Source: Labia minor (Eukaryota; Arthropoda; Insecta; Dermaptera; Spongiphoridae). From it: DNA of 64,000 bases. The notes under the pieces were generated by a model that was not told where the DNA came from, did not search any database, and saw nothing but the letters and a program-made list of their open reading frames with translations. Made by a program: the position numbers and the translations under genes. Numbering within the stretch: position 1 is the stretch's first letter; each line of letters begins with the position of its first letter. Below are positions 34,180 through 48,600 of this stretch, piece after piece. The stretch is taken from positions 23,035,875 through 23,099,874 of the forward strand of contig OY720350.1 of the NCBI GenBank assembly GCA_963082975.1. Direction: 5' to 3'.

Positions 34180-34766
34180 ACTTAGGTTCAGTAATTAGGA
34201 AGGCTAATAATATTCGAGAAAAATTTATTTAAATTAAGGTTGCGATTGGGTAGCGGCCTGATATCATGCAGAAAAGGGCCTTCTCTCGTCAAAATTGTTA
34301 TCAAAGGGAATCAAAATTAAATTATATAAAACAATTATTTTGCTGGTTATATTATATGGGTGTGAGGTGTGGTCTATGACTTTAGGAGTTGAGAGTAGAT
34401 TTAGAGTATTTGAGAAGAGGATTCTTCGTGGCGTTTATGGGCCAAAGAAAGATGAGGTCACCAGGAAATGGCGTAGACTGCATAACGAGGAATAATTGCA
34501 TCACCTATATGCATCTCCAGTTAGGGTCATAAAATTGAGAAGGTTGCGTTGGGCAGGAGAAAAATATATTTGTTGGGAAATGTCCGCTTAAAAGACCAAG
34601 GACGAGGTGTGCGGTAACGGATGGTCTGTGGTGCGGACAATGTCGAAAAGAGTGTGGGAGAGATGGGAGAAAATACTAGTTGGATGTGTGCAGCTCAGAA
34701 TAGGGGCAATTGGAGAAATGATGTTACTGCGGCCAAACAATTTTGAATTCCGTGCACCCATAAAAT
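34180..34766 (+). mobile_element. LINE 3' remnant, copy 3
   Basis: Has one extra G (GTAGCGGCCTG) and GGGGCAATTGG in place of GGGGCACTTGG. The second variant is shared only with unit 4. Confidence 0.85.
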
Positions 34767-34832
34767 AAATAATAAATATGTATTAAATTAAAATATTAAT
34801 ATAAAAGTATAATATATTAAATAAATATTTAT

Positions 34833-37800
34833 TTTTATATTTTAACTCGTTTAAATATGTTTTATTAATTGGATCCATTCATTATTTTGTATTTTCTTTC
34901 TTCAAGGAATGAAAACAGCAATCCAGGGATAAAATTCCTTAATAATAGTAAGCATTTGCCTTTCACACCTGAAATCAAAAAAAAAAATTCAATTAATATA
35001 AGACTAATTAGTTGGTAAATAAAAAGTACCCAAAATAATTATAATAACGAAAAAAAAATTAATTGCAAATCTTAGAGCTTGCTTATTTAGAAATTTTATA
35101 TTTTAACTCGTTTAAATATGTTTTATTAATTGGATCCATTAATTATTTTGTATTTTCTTTCTTCAAAGAATGAAAACAGCAATACAGGGATAAAATTCCT
35201 TAATAATAGTTGGCATTTGCCTTTCAAACCTGAAATGATAAAAAAAAATTCAATTAATATAAGAATAATTAGTTGGTAAATAAAAAGTACCCAAAATAAT
35301 TTGATGAACAAACCTTGACCACGACAAAGAAAATAAATAAATAGAATAATTAATTGAATAATAATAATAATAATAAAAACTGTAAAAAGAATATCTGAAA
35401 AAAACTAAAAATGTTATAGAATTAAAAGAATATTGAAATGTTTGAAATAAGATATTTTTAATTTTGATTAATTTAAAAAGATTAAAGAAATAATAACATT
35501 TGTTCATAATTATCAAATTATAATGCAATCCAAAAAAAAAAATGAATGGCAAATCTTACAGTTTGCTTATTTAGAAATTAAAACTTCAAAATGATAATAA
35601 AATATAAAAATTAACTGCAAATAAAATAGAAAAATTTAAAAGGTTAAAAGGATTTAAATCTTTGTAATAAGATATTTTTAATTTTGATTAATTTAAAAAG
35701 ATAATAACATTTGTTCATAATGATCAAATTATAATGCAATCAAAAAAAAAAATTAATGGCAAATCTTACAGCTTGCTTATTTAGAAATTAAAGCTTCAAA
35801 AATGATAATAAAATATAAAAATTAACTGCAAATAAAATAGAAAAATTTAAAAGGTTAAAAGGATTTAAATCTTTGTAATAAGATATTTTTAATTTTGATT
35901 AATTTAAAAAGATTAAAGAAATAATAAAATTTGTTCATATTCACCAAATTATAATGGAAACGAAAAAAAAATTAATAGCAAATCTTAGAGCTTGCTTATT
36001 TAGAAATTTTATATTTTAACTCGTTTAAATATGTTTTATTAATTGGATCCATTAATTATTTTGTATTTTCTTTCTTCAAAGAATGAAAACAGCAATACAG
36101 GGATAAAATTCCTTAATAATAGTTAGCATTTGCCTTTCAAACCTGAAATGATAAAAAAAAATTCAATTAATATAAGAATAATTAGTTGGTAAATAAAATG
36201 TACCCAAAATAATTTGAAGAACAAACCTTGACCACGACAAAGAAAATAAATAAATAGAATAATTAATTGAATAATAATAATAATAATAAAAACTGTAAAA
36301 AGAATATCTGAAAAAAACTAAAAATGTTATAGAATTAAAAGAATATTGAAATGTTTGAAATAAGATATTTTTAATTTTGATTAATTTAAAAAGATTAAAG
36401 AAATAATAACATTTGTTCATAATTATCAAATTATAATGCAATCCAAAAAAAAAAAATTAATGGCAAAACATACAGTTTGCTTATTTAGAAATTAAAACTT
36501 CAAAATGATAATAAAATATAAAAATTAACTGCAAATAAAATAGAAAAATTTAAAAGGGTAAAAGGATTTAAATCTTTGTAATAAGATATTTTTAATTTTG
36601 ATTAATTTAAAAAGATAATAACATTTGTTCATAATTATCAAATTATAATGCAATCCAAAAAAAAAAATTAATGGCAAATCTTACAGTTTGCTTATTTAGA
36701 AATTAAAACTTCAAAATGATAATAAAATATAAAAATTAACTGCAAATAAAATAGAAAAATTTAAAAGGTTAAAAGGATTTAAATCTTTGTAATAAGATAT
36801 TTTTAATTTTGATTAATTTAAAAAGATTAAAGAAATAATAAAATTTGTTCATAATGATCAAATTATAATGCAATCAAAAAAAAAAATTAATGGCAAATCT
36901 TACAGCTTGCTTAGTTAGAAATTAAAGCTTCAAAAATGATAATAAAATATAAAAATTAACTGCAAATAAAATAGAAAAATTTAAAAGGTTAAAAGGATTT
37001 AAATCTTTGTAATAAGATATTTTTAATTTTGATTAATTTAAAAAGATTAATGAAATAATAACATTTGTTCATAATTATCAAATTATAATGCAATCCAAAA
37101 AAAAAAAATTAATGGCAAAACATACAGTTTGCTTATTTAGAAATTAAAACTTCAAAATGATAATAAAATATAAAAATTAACTGCAAATAAAATAGAAAAA
37201 TTTAAAAGGGTAAAAGGATTTAAATCTTTGTAATAAGATATTTTTAATTTTGATTAATTTAAAAAGATAATAACATTTGTTCATAATTATCAAATTATAA
37301 TGCAATCCAAAAAAAAAAATTAATGGCAAATCTTACAGTTTGCTTATTTAGAAATTAAAACTTCAAAATGATAATAAAATATAAAAATTAACTGCAAATA
37401 AAATAGAAAAATTTAAAAGGTTAAAAGGATTTAAATCTTTGTAATAAGATATTTTTAATTTTGATTAATTTAAAAAGATTAAAGAAATAATAAAATTTGT
37501 TCATAATGATCAAATTATAATGCAATCAAAAAAAAAAATTAATGGCAAATCTTACAGCTTGCTTAGTTAGAAATTAAAGCTTCAAAAATGATAATAAAAT
37601 ATAAAAATTAACTGCAAATAAAATAGAAAAATTTAAAAGGTTAAAAGGATTTAAATCTTTGTAATAAGATATTTTTAATTTTGATTAATTTAAAAAGATT
37701 AATGAAATAATAAAATTTGTTCATATTCACCAAATTATAATGGAAACGAAAAAAAAATTAATTGCAAATCTTAGAGCTTGCTTATTTAGAAATTTTATAT

Positions 37801-40800
37801 TTTAACTCGATTAAATATGTTTTATTAATTGGATCCATTAATTATTTTGTATTTTCTTTCTTCAAAGAATGAAAACAGCAATACAGGGATAAAATTCCTT
37901 AATAATAGTTGGCATTTGCCTTTCAAACCTGAAATGATAAAAAAAAATTCAATTAATATAAGAATAATTAGTTGGTAAATAAAAAGTACCCAAAATAATT
38001 TGATGAACAAACCTTGACCACGACAAAGAAAATAAATAAATAGAATAATTAATTGAATAATAATAATAATAATAAAAACTGTAAAAAGAATATCTGAAAA
38101 AAACTAAAAATGTTACAGAATTAAAAGAATATTGAAATGTTTGAAATAAGATATTTTTAATTTTGATTAATTTAAAAAGATTAAAGAAATAATAACATTT
38201 GTTCATAATTATCAAATTATAATGCAATCCAAAAAAAAAAAATTAATGGCAAATCTTACAGTTTGCTTATTTAGAAATTAAAACTTCAAAATGATAATAA
38301 AATATAAAAAATAACTGCAAATAAAATAGAAAAATTTAAAAGGTTAAAAGGATTTAAATCTTTGTAATAAGATATTTTTAATTTTGATTAATTTAAAAAG
38401 ATTAAAGAAATAATAAAATTTGTTCATAATGATCAAATTATAATGCAATCAAAAAAAAAATTAATGGCAAATCTTACAGCTTGCTTATTTAGAAATTAAA
38501 GCTTCAAAAATGATAATAAAATATAAAAATTAACTGCAAATAAAATAGAAAAATTTAAAAGGTTAAAAGGATTTAAATCTTTGTAATAAGATATTTTTAA
38601 TTTTGATTAATTTAAAAAGATTAAAGAAATAATAAAATTTGTTCATATTCACCAAATTATAATGGAAACGAAAAAAAAATTAATTGCAAATCTTAGAGCT
38701 TGCTTATTTAGAAATTTTATATTTTAACTCGATTAAATATGTTTTATTAATTGGATCCATTAATTATTTTGTATTTTCTTTCTTCAAAGAATGAAAACAG
38801 CAATACAGGGATAAAATTCCTTAATAATAGTTGGCATTTGCCTTTCAAACCTGAAATGATAAAAAAAAATTCAATTAATATAAGAATAATTAGTTGGTAA
38901 ATAAAAAGTACCCAAAATAATTTGATGAACAAACCTTGACCACGACAAAGAAAATAAATAAATAGAATAATTAATTGAATAATAATAATAATAATAAAAA
39001 CTGTAAAAAGAATATCTGAAAAAAACTAAAAATGTTACAGAATTAAAAGAATATTGAAATGTTTGAAATAAGATATTTTTAATTTTGATTAATTTAAAAA
39101 GATTAAAGAAATAATAACATTTGTTCATAATTATCAAATTATAATGCAATCCAAAAAAAAAAAATTAATGGCAAATCTTACAGTTTGCTTATTTAGAAAT
39201 TAAAACTTCAAAATGATAATAAAATATAAAAAATAACTGCAAATAAAATAGAAAAATTTAAAAGGTTAAAAGGATTTAAATCTTTGTAATAAGATATTTT
39301 TAATTTTGATTAATTTAAAAAGATTAAAGAAATAATAAAATTTGTTCATAATGATCAAATTATAATGCAATCAAAAAAAAAATTAATGGCAAATCTTACA
39401 GCTTGCTTATTTAGAAATTAAAGCTTCAAAAATGATAATAAAATATAAAAATTAACTGCAAATAAAATAGAAAAATTTAAAAGGTTAAAAGGATTTAAAT
39501 CTTTGTAATAAGATATTTTTAATTTTGATTAATTTAAAAAGATTAAAGAAATAATAAAATTTGTTCATATTCACCAAATTATAATGGAAACGAAAAAAAA
39601 ATTAATTGCAAATCCTAGAGCTTGCTTATTTAGAAATTTTATATTTTAACTCGTTTAAATATGTTTTATTAATTGGATCCATTAATTATTTTGTATTTTC
39701 TTTCTTCAAAGAATGAAAACAGCAATACAGGGATAAAATTCCTTAATAATAGTTGGCATTTGCCTTTCAAACCTGAAATGATAAAAAAAAATTCAATTAA
39801 TATAAGAATAATTAGTTGGTAAATAAAAAGTACCCAAAATAATTTGATGAACAAACCTTGACCACGACAAAGAACATAAATAAATAGAATAATTAATTGA
39901 ATAATAATAATAATAATAAAAACTGTAAAAAGAATATCTGAAAAAAACTAAAAATGTTATAGAATTAAAAGAATATTGAAATGTTTGAAATAAGATATTT
40001 TTAATTTTGATTAATTTAAAAAGATTAAAGAAATAATAACATTTGTTCATAATTATCAAATTATAATGCAATCCAAAAAAAAAAAATTAATGGCAAATCT
40101 TACAGTTTGCTTATTTAGAAATTAAAACTTCAAAATGATAATAAAATATAAAAATTAACTGCAAATAAAATAGAAAAATTTAAAAGGTTAAAAGGATTTA
40201 AATCTTTGTAATAAGATATTTTTAATTTTGATTAATTTAAAAAGATTAAAGAAATAATAAAATTTGTTCATATTCACCATATTATAATGGAAACGAAAAA
40301 AAAATTAATTGCAAATCTTAGAGCTTGCTTATTTAGAAATTTTATATTTTAACTCGTTTAAATATGTTTTATTAATTGGATCCATTCATTATTTTGTATT
40401 TTCTTTCTTCAAGGAATGAAAACAGCAATCCAGGGATAAAATTCCTTAATAATAGTAAGCATTTACCTTTCACACCTGAAATCATAAAAAAAAAAATTCA
40501 ATTAATATAAGAATAATTAGTTGGTAAATAAAAAGTACCCAAAATAAGTTGATGAACAAACCTTGACCACGACAAAGAAAATAAATACATAGAATAATTA
40601 ATTGAATAATAATAATAATAAAAACTGTAAAAAGAATATCTGAAAAAAACTAAAAATTTTACAGAATTAAAAGAAGAATATTGAAATGTTTGAAATAAGA
40701 TATTTTTAATTTTGATTAATTTAAAAAGATCAAAGAAATAATACCATTTGTTCATAATTATCAAATTATAATACAATCCAAAAAAAAAAAATTAATGGCA

Positions 40801-40955
40801 AATCTTACAGCTTGCTTATTTAGAAATTAAAGCTTCAAAAATGATAATAAAATATAAAAATTAACTGCAAATAAAATACGACATTTAAAATCTTTATAAA
40901 AAGATATTTTTAATTTTGATGAATGCAAAAAGATTAAAACAAATAATAAGATTTG
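34833..40955. repeat. nested satellite block, unit 3
   Basis: The largest block, about 6.1 kb. Relative to unit 1 it has an extra run of ~200-bp monomers at about 37040-37690, duplicating 36390-37040, and an additional long repeat (starts near 37831, 38753, 39675). Confidence 0.95.
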
Positions 40956-41445
40956 TGTTGATATTTACGATTAAACTTAATTTAAATTCTTAGATTATAT
41001 ATATTGTATAATAATTTAACAATTTCCATGATGCTTACCTTTAGAATTCTTAAATAGGAAAAGTTGGTTGTTGTGTATGTGTCAGAAGTCAGAATGGAAT
41101 AGAGAGAAATAATTTATATTTTGGTTGCTAAGTTCGGAATCGAGAAATAATTTATATTATCGTTGCTAATATCCACTGTAATTTTTTGGTTTATCTCAGG
41201 AAGTTCAAAACCTATTTTCATTTTTATCTTAAAATGTGTTTATATTGTTTTATGTTGTTATTTATTTATTATTTAATAATTAAATTTATTTCTCTACTTA
41301 GGTTTTTTACTGTTTCAGAATTTAACATTACGTGTCCACCCCCTGACACAGCAGCGCCCCTCCACCGTTGCTTACCTTACCTTGGCTGTTGCCTGTTGCC
41401 TCGGTCATTTGGAGACCAGCCTTTGATCCACTTTGATCGTCCACC
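40956..41445 (+). promoter_or_regulatory. leader upstream of gene copy 4 (uninterrupted)
   Basis: The intact leader with no P insertion. Both P1 and P2 empty sites can be read here: GAGACCAG at 41412-41419 and ATGCGGGG at 41446. Old P-type terminus at 41327-41345; acceptor-like TTTTTTACTGTTTCAG just before it. Confidence 0.5.
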
Positions 41446-41727
41446 ATGCGGGGCACCACCATCTTCTTCATCCTCTGGCTGCAGCTGGCCGCGTGCCGCC
41501 CTTCCGGAACCTACATGGACAACCAAACCCTCCTCGAGAAGAGACTCACCTTTTGCGAACAACTCGAAAATCCTAACCTGTTGTGTATGTCGCATTTCAT
41601 TGTCTACATTAACATGCTCGACGACGAAGACTCTTCCAAGGCAGGCTGTCGCGAGGTCCGAACAAATTTCATCATCAGACCGAAGGGCCAACGATCAAAG
41701 CGACCTCATCACGCTTGTGATTTGTAA
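41446..41727 (+). CDS. small predicted secreted cysteine-containing protein, copy 4
   Basis: Identical 93-residue product with uninterrupted native 5' leader, ATG context CCACCATGC and AATAAA nine bases after the stop. With copies 5 and 6 this is the arrangement most likely to be expressed normally. Confidence 0.78.
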   Translation: MRGTTIFFILWLQLAACRPSGTYMDNQTLLEKRLTFCEQLENPNLLCMSHFIVYINMLDDEDSSKAGCREVRTNFIIRPKGQRSKRPHHACDL

Positions 41728-41960
41728 ATTTTGTAAATAAATTTTTTAAATTAATATTTATATGTATATTGTGTTACGTATTTAAACTTAAATAACAAAT
41801 AAAATACACTTACAACATTTAAAAGCAAAACTTTATTCCTGTTGTTTATTTATCGTGTACTCTATATAAACAGAATACCATGATCCAACTCCCCTCACTC
41901 CATTCCCTTACTGCAAACCACATAACAATTCCTCCCTTTATCATAATTTTAACAAACAGT

Positions 41961-42155
41961 TCAATAAGCGATTAGTAAACAATTTAAACAATTTGCACAA
42001 AGAATAATACTTAAAAATTCTTTGATATCTATTCGAGTGATTTCTTCTCCAGTAAATCCAGTTAAATGAATAATAGCATCCTTTGCTAAGTTTGGAACAC
42101 ATGTTTTTTGTTTTCCCTTATTCTTTAGAGCATACTTGTCTAAAGTGCGGCACAA
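41961..42155 (-). pseudogene. La C-terminal RRM fragment, copy 4
   Basis: Same frame as copy 1. Confidence 0.5.
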
Positions 42156-42182
42156 AACCCTTTGAGATATAATTTATATATA

Positions 42183-42299
42183 CAGTAATACCTCTCTATA
42201 AGGTCATTCTCAAAATACTCTTTAAAAACTATGTTTATTATTGTGAATTAAAATGAATGAAGTAACTATTAGACGTGACCTTATAGAGAGGTTTTACTC
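42183..42299. mobile_element. pogo/Tigger-like MITE, copy 4
   Basis: Same termini, flanked by TA. Confidence 0.8.
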
Positions 42300-42640
42300 T
42301 ACTTAATTTTATTTCCATTTCTTGAAAAAATGTTTAGGTGCGTCCCAGCATAATTTTTTTTTTTTTTTTTTTGCAACGTGGTCCACGAATGGTCATAGTT
42401 TAGACACCCATGCTTTAGATCATTTTGAATTAACTTATTCTCCATTCGTTCTTTTCTTTTATCTTTCTTTCTAAGTTTCTTTCCATTTTTACCGACCAAC
42501 GATAGTAAGGGAGGTATTGTTTTCACACCAAATTCCACATGAGGAGATTTTTTACATATCACCACGAATCGTGCACTGTGTATTGGTTTTATCCTCGAGA
42601 AAAATCATCTTTATTAGTTTTTTCTTAATTTAAAATTATA

Positions 42641-42688
42641 TGACGTCATCCAGCCATTCATGACGTCACAGTCAGCGCCTCCTTATAT
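42641..42688 (+). promoter_or_regulatory. paired TGACGTCA sites plus TATA-like sequence, copy 4
   Basis: Unchanged from copy 1. Confidence 0.4.
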
Positions 42689-42847
42689 ATTATAAATCAA
42701 ATAAAATTAAAAATATTTAAGTTATATCCATATCTGTTTTTTATTACATTAATAGATATATTAAAATTATTTGAAATTGTTTCTGTAGCTAGAAATTAAT
42801 TAACATCAAACCGTCGGTCGGTTCGGACCTGGCCAGAGGTGGTCAAC

Positions 42848-43123
42848 TTATTTAATTATCTCTTTTTCATTGTATTTGATTGAATCTATTTTTAAAAATT
42901 CTTCGGGTTTTTCTTTTTCTTTAAATAATACAAAAACGGATCCTTTAAAAATAGTTTTATTATCAATGTAAGTTCGCATCTGAATATTTTCTATAGCTCC
43001 ATACGGAGCAAAAAATTTATAAAAGTTATCTTAGGTGAGACCTTCTTGTGGAAAATTATTCTAATCATTAACTCTTTGCGTTCTAATCATTATCTCTTTG
43101 CGCCTTTCCTCGTTCCATTTTAG
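42848..43123 (-). pseudogene. La first RRM fragment, copy 4
   Basis: Same fragment and stops. Confidence 0.8.
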
Positions 43124-43278
43124 GTAATATTAAAGATATATCTTATTTATAATAATTATGTAAAATCCTGATCAATAGTTTAGAATTTCTAATAATTTAA
43201 TTGATATATATTATTATTTTCAAAACTTTAATCAAGTGAAAAAAATACAATTTTTTACTTTCCTCTCATTTTTCTATA

Positions 43279-44467
43279 GCACAGAGTATCCGTACACAGA
43301 GGTGGACACAATGCTATTTTTTTTCGTCACTAGTGCTGGCAGGGATGGCAGACAGGTTGGACATGTGTGAGCGTTTTTACCGACCGACGAGGGAGGCATT
43401 TTTAAATTATTTTTGAATGGATAAGGGGAATTTAAAAATTATTTATTGAGATATAAAATTAGCATTACAGAAATCAAATATGCTTTTTTCAAAAATGTTA
43501 GTTTTATATCCAAATAAATAATTTTTAAATTAACAGAAAACTCTACCTACTTGTATGTAATTTACATAAATAAAATAAACAAATAATGTTCTTGTTAATA
43601 TTTAATATGTATGGATTAAAAATTATCTTCAATGTCAATATATGAAACGAGAGAAACACATACGAATTGTTCTTATTGAGAAGGAAATTTATAAATAAAT
43701 AAATAAATAATCATTTCTATTTCCAAAAAGATACTATTTAAAAAGATCACAAGAAATCCATAAATCATTGATTAACTAAGAATAATTAATCCAACGCATT
43801 TTTAATCATCTAAGTTTATCAAACAACTGATTTGGGTAAATTTATAAATGAAAAAAATGTGGGATGTCTCCGGTCGGCTACCATGCAAATTCCAATTGGA
43901 TAAATTAACACATATATATTATATTTAAATTAAATTATAAATTAAAATTAATAAATAGTATTTATTAAACCAGCGCGAGTTTGGCTCTTTGTTGAGGGCA
44001 TCTGGTCACATGCTGGCGCGTGATGGTTATTCAACGTGCTAAAAAATTAATTCCGGTACTTTTAGCGATTCAACCAAGCTGAAATTCTATATATAGCAGT
44101 TTTATGCAATTTTTAAACATGTGAAAAACTATAAAAGATATACTGAGAGAAGTAGGTGAATATATTTGATTTAATAGTGCTTATTGTGAATTTCTATATT
44201 GCTGTGAAATTTGTATTTATTTATCAAATATTAAATAATTTAACTTTGATATTTGATTTGTTACAATGTAATTTAAATTATTTATCAAACAATTTATAAT
44301 AAATTTTTCAATTTTATTTGTGTTAAATGTTAAATAAAATTTATATTTATATTTATCAAATAATAAATAATATAACTTCATAAGTTAAATAGTGTTAAGT
44401 GAAAAATAAAAATTAGTCAAGAATTGCTGGGTTTGTTTCGAATATTATGTGTACGGATACTCTGTGC
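43279..44467 (-). mobile_element. P-like MITE with inverted ends, copy 4
   Basis: Same ends and hairpin. Confidence 0.65.
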
Positions 44468-44727
44468 ACGGATGGTATGTCGAGTTTGATATTCAAATAA
44501 TTACAGGGAATTCGGAAGGCCTGTGGGAGGGGTCATTTTTTTTGCGGTGCCATCTATTGGGCGCCTGAAGAGTCAACCGTTTTCCTGTAACGCCATCTGG
44601 TGTTCGAGTTACACCGGTCCCATTGAGATGACCACGGTTGTTCTATAGTTAAATTAAAGAGAGATGTATCCAAAAATTGAGAGAAACACTATACATCTAC
44701 TCTACACAAAGAAAATTATTAATATCA

Positions 44728-44763
<36 letters not shown>

Positions 44764-45024
44764 ATTTGAATTAAATCCTTACCAATTCTAATATTAGGTA
44801 TTACAATTAGAAAAGAATTAGTTTCTTTGAATTAGAATTTTTGAATAAATTCTTTGGTTTAATTAATCTACCTAGTTGGTTGAAAGATTTTGATCATTTC
44901 TACTATATATATATATATTATTTTATTTTGTATATTTAATTAAATAGTTAAAACTAAATATTTAGTAGCAATGAGGAATAGTTTTAATATTCGAAACTTA
45001 GAATTGTAAAATGAATAGAATAAA
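44468..45024. other. non-coding A/T-rich interval, unit 4
   Basis: TA tract near 44730-44758; one base change (ATTCGAAAC for ATACGAAAC) just left of the LINE. No gene seen. Confidence 0.6.
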
Positions 45025-45611
45025 TACTTAGGTTCAGTAATTAGGAAGGCTAATAATATTCGAGAAAAATTTATTTAAATTAAGGTTGCGATTGGGTAGC
45101 GCCTGATATCATGCAGAAAAGGGCCTTCTCTCGTCAAAATTGTTATCAAAGGGAATCAAAATTAAATTATATAAAACAATTATTTTGCTGGTTATATTAT
45201 ATGGGTGTGAGGTGTGGTCTATGACTTTAGGAGTTGAGAGTAGATTTAGAGTATTTGAGAAGAGGATTCTTCGTGGCGTTTATGGGCCAAAGAAAGATGA
45301 GGTCACCAGGAAATGGCGTAGACTGCATAACGAGGAATAATTGCATCACCTATATGCATCTCCAGTTAGGGTCATAAAATTGAGAAGGTTGCGTTGGGCA
45401 GGAGAAAAATATATTTGTTGGGAAATGTCCGCTTAAAAGACCAAGGACGAGGTGTGCGGTAACGGATGGTCTGTGGTGCGGACAATGTCGAAAAGAGTGT
45501 GGGAGAGATGGGAGAAAATACTAGTTGGATGTGTGCAGCTCAGAATAGGGGCAATTGGAGAAATGATGTTACTGCGGCCAAACAATTTTGAATTCCGTGC
45601 ACCCATAAAAT
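45025..45611 (+). mobile_element. LINE 3' remnant, copy 4
   Basis: Carries the GGGGCAATTGG variant also found in unit 3, but not that unit's extra G. Confidence 0.85.
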
Positions 45612-45677
45612 AAATAATAAATATGTATTAAATTAAAATATTAATATAAAAGTATAATATATTAAATAAATATTTAT

Positions 45678-48600
45678 TTTTATATTTTAACTCGTTTAAA
45701 TATGTTTTATTAATTGGATCCATTCATTATTTTGTATTTTCTTTCTTCAAGGAATGAAAACAGCAATCCAGGGATAAAATTCCTTAATAATAGTAAGCAT
45801 TTGCCTTTCACACCTGAAATCAAAAAAAAAAATTCAATTAATATAAGACTAATTAGTTGGTAAATAAAAAGTACCCAAAATAATTATAATAACGAAAAAA
45901 AAATTAATTGCAAATCTTAGAGCTTGCTTATTTAGAAATTTTATATTTTAACTCGTTTAAATATGTTTTATTAATTGGATCCATTAATTATTTTGTATTT
46001 TCTTTCTTCAAAGAATGAAAACAGCAATACAGGGATAAAATTCCTTAATAATAGTTGGCATTTGCCTTTCAAACCTGAAATGATAAAAAAAAATTCAATT
46101 AATATAAGAATAATTAGTTGGTAAATAAAAAGTACCCAAAATAATTTGATGAACAAACCTTGACCACGACAAAGAAAATAAATAAATAGAATAATTAATT
46201 GAATAATAATAATAATAATAAAAACTGTAAAAAGAATATCTGAAAAAAACTAAAAATGTTATAGAATTAAAAGAATATTGAAATGTTTGAAATAAGATAT
46301 TTTTAATTTTGATTAATTTAAAAAGATTAAAGAAATAATAACATTTGTTCATAATTATCAAATTATAATGCAATCCAAAAAAAAAAATGAATGGCAAATC
46401 TTACAGTTTGCTTATTTAGAAATTAAAACTTCAAAATGATAATAAAATATAAAAATTAACTGCAAATAAAATAGAAAAATTTAAAAGGTTAAAAGGATTT
46501 AAATCTTTGTAATAAGATATTTTTAATTTTGATTAATTTAAAAAGATAATAACATTTGTTCATAATGATCAAATTATAATGCAATCAAAAAAAAAAAATT
46601 AATGGCAAATCTTACAGCTTGCTTATTTAGAAATTAAAGCTTCAAAAATGATAATAAAATATAAAAATTAACTGCAAATAAAATAGAAAAATTTAAAAGG
46701 TTAAAAGGATTTAAATCTTTGTAATAAGATATTTTTAATTTTGATTAATTTAAAAAGATTAAAGAAATAATAAAATTTGTTCATATTCACCAAATTATAA
46801 TGGAAACGAAAAAAAAATTAATAGCAAATCTTAGAGCTTGCTTATTTAGAAATTTTATATTTTAACTCGTTTAAATATGTTTTATTAATTGGATCCATTA
46901 ATTATTTTGTATTTTCTTTCTTCAAAGAATGAAAACAGCAATACAGGGATAAAATTCCTTAATAATAGTTAGCATTTGCCTTTCAAACCTGAAATGATAA
47001 AAAAAAATTCAATTAATATAAGAATAATTAGTTGGTAAATAAAATGTACCCAAAATAATTTGAAGAACAAACCTTGACCACGACAAAGAAAATAAATAAA
47101 TAGAATAATTAATTGAATAATAATAATAATAATAATAATAAAAACTGTAAAAAGAATATCTGAAAAAAACTAAAAATGTTATAGAATTAAAAGAATATTG
47201 AAATGTTTGAAATAAGATATTTTTAATTTTGATTAATTTAAAAAGATTAAAGAAATAATAACATTTGTTCATAATTATCAAATTATAATGCAATCCAAAA
47301 AAAAAAAATTAATGGCAAAACATACAGTTTGCTTATTTAGAAATTAAAACTTCAAAATGATAATAAAATATAAAAATTAACTGCAAATAAAATAGAAAAA
47401 TTTAAAAGGGTAAAAGGATTTAAATCTTTGTAATAAGATATTTTTAATTTTGATTAATTTAAAAAGATAATAACATTTGTTCATAATTATCAAATTATAA
47501 TGCAATCCAAAAAAAAAAATTAATGGCAAATCTTACAGTTTGCTTATTTAGAAATTAAAACTTCAAAATGATAATAAAATATAAAAATTAACTGCAAATA
47601 AAATAGAAAAATTTAAAAGGTTAAAAGGATTTAAATCTTTGTAATAAGATATTTTTAATTTTGATTAATTTAAAAAGATTAAAGAAATAATAAAATTTGT
47701 TCATAATGATCAAATTATAATGCAATCAAAAAAAAAAATTAATGGCAAATCTTACAGCTTGCTTAGTTAGAAATTAAAGCTTCAAAAATGATAATAAAAT
47801 ATAAAAATTAACTGCAAATAAAATAGAAAAATTTAAAAGGTTAAAAGGATTTAAATCTTTGTAATAAGATATTTTTAATTTTGATTAATTTAAAAAGATT
47901 AAAGAAATAATAAAATTTGTTCATATTCACCAAATTATAATGGAAACGAAAAAAAAATTAATTGCAAATCTTAGAGCTTGCTTATTTAGAAATTTTATAT
48001 TTTAACTCGATTAAATATGTTTTATTAATTGGATCCATTAATTATTTTGTATTTTCTTTCTTCAAAGAATGAAAACAGCAATACAGGGATAAAATTCCTT
48101 AATAATAGTTGGCATTTGCCTTTCAAACCTGAAATGATAAAAAAAAATTCAATTAATATAAGAATAATTAGTTGGTAAATAAAAAGTACCCAAAATAATT
48201 TGATGAACAAACCTTGACCACGACAAAGAAAATAAATAAATAGAATAATTAATTGAATAATAATAATAATAATAAAAACTGTAAAAAGAATATCTGAAAA
48301 AAACTAAAAATGTTACAGAATTAAAAGAATATTGAAATGTTTGAAATAAGATATTTTTAATTTTGATTAATTTAAAAAGATTAAAGAAATAATAACATTT
48401 GTTCATAATTATCAAATTATAATGCAATCCAAAAAAAAAAAATTAATGGCAAATCTTACAGTTTGCTTATTTAGAAATTAAAACTTCAAAATGATAATAA
48501 AATATAAAAAATAACTGCAAATAAAATAGAAAAATTTAAAAGGTTAAAAGGATTTAAATCTTTGTAATAAGATATTTTTAATTTTGATTAATTTAAAAAG

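Larger units (their letters stand above)
26230..41445 (+). repeat. macro-unit 3 of tandem array (contains P3 and P4)
   Basis: About 10.8 kb after removing the two P elements, the longest unit, because of the largest satellite block. Confidence 0.93.

Noticed and set aside
41377..41691. 104-codon antisense frame over the secreted-protein gene (89-codon versions at 998-1267 and 14703-14972)
   Set aside because: Antisense shadow of a G+C-rich coding region; no independent signals.
41186..41740. 184-codon plus-strand frame overlapping the secreted-protein gene in another phase (also 51379-51933, 61523-62077)
   Set aside because: Starts at TTG, runs through intron-like A/T sequence and a P terminus, and its second half is the off-frame shadow of the secreted-protein gene. 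The 93-codon frame has the better start, signal peptide and polyadenylation position.
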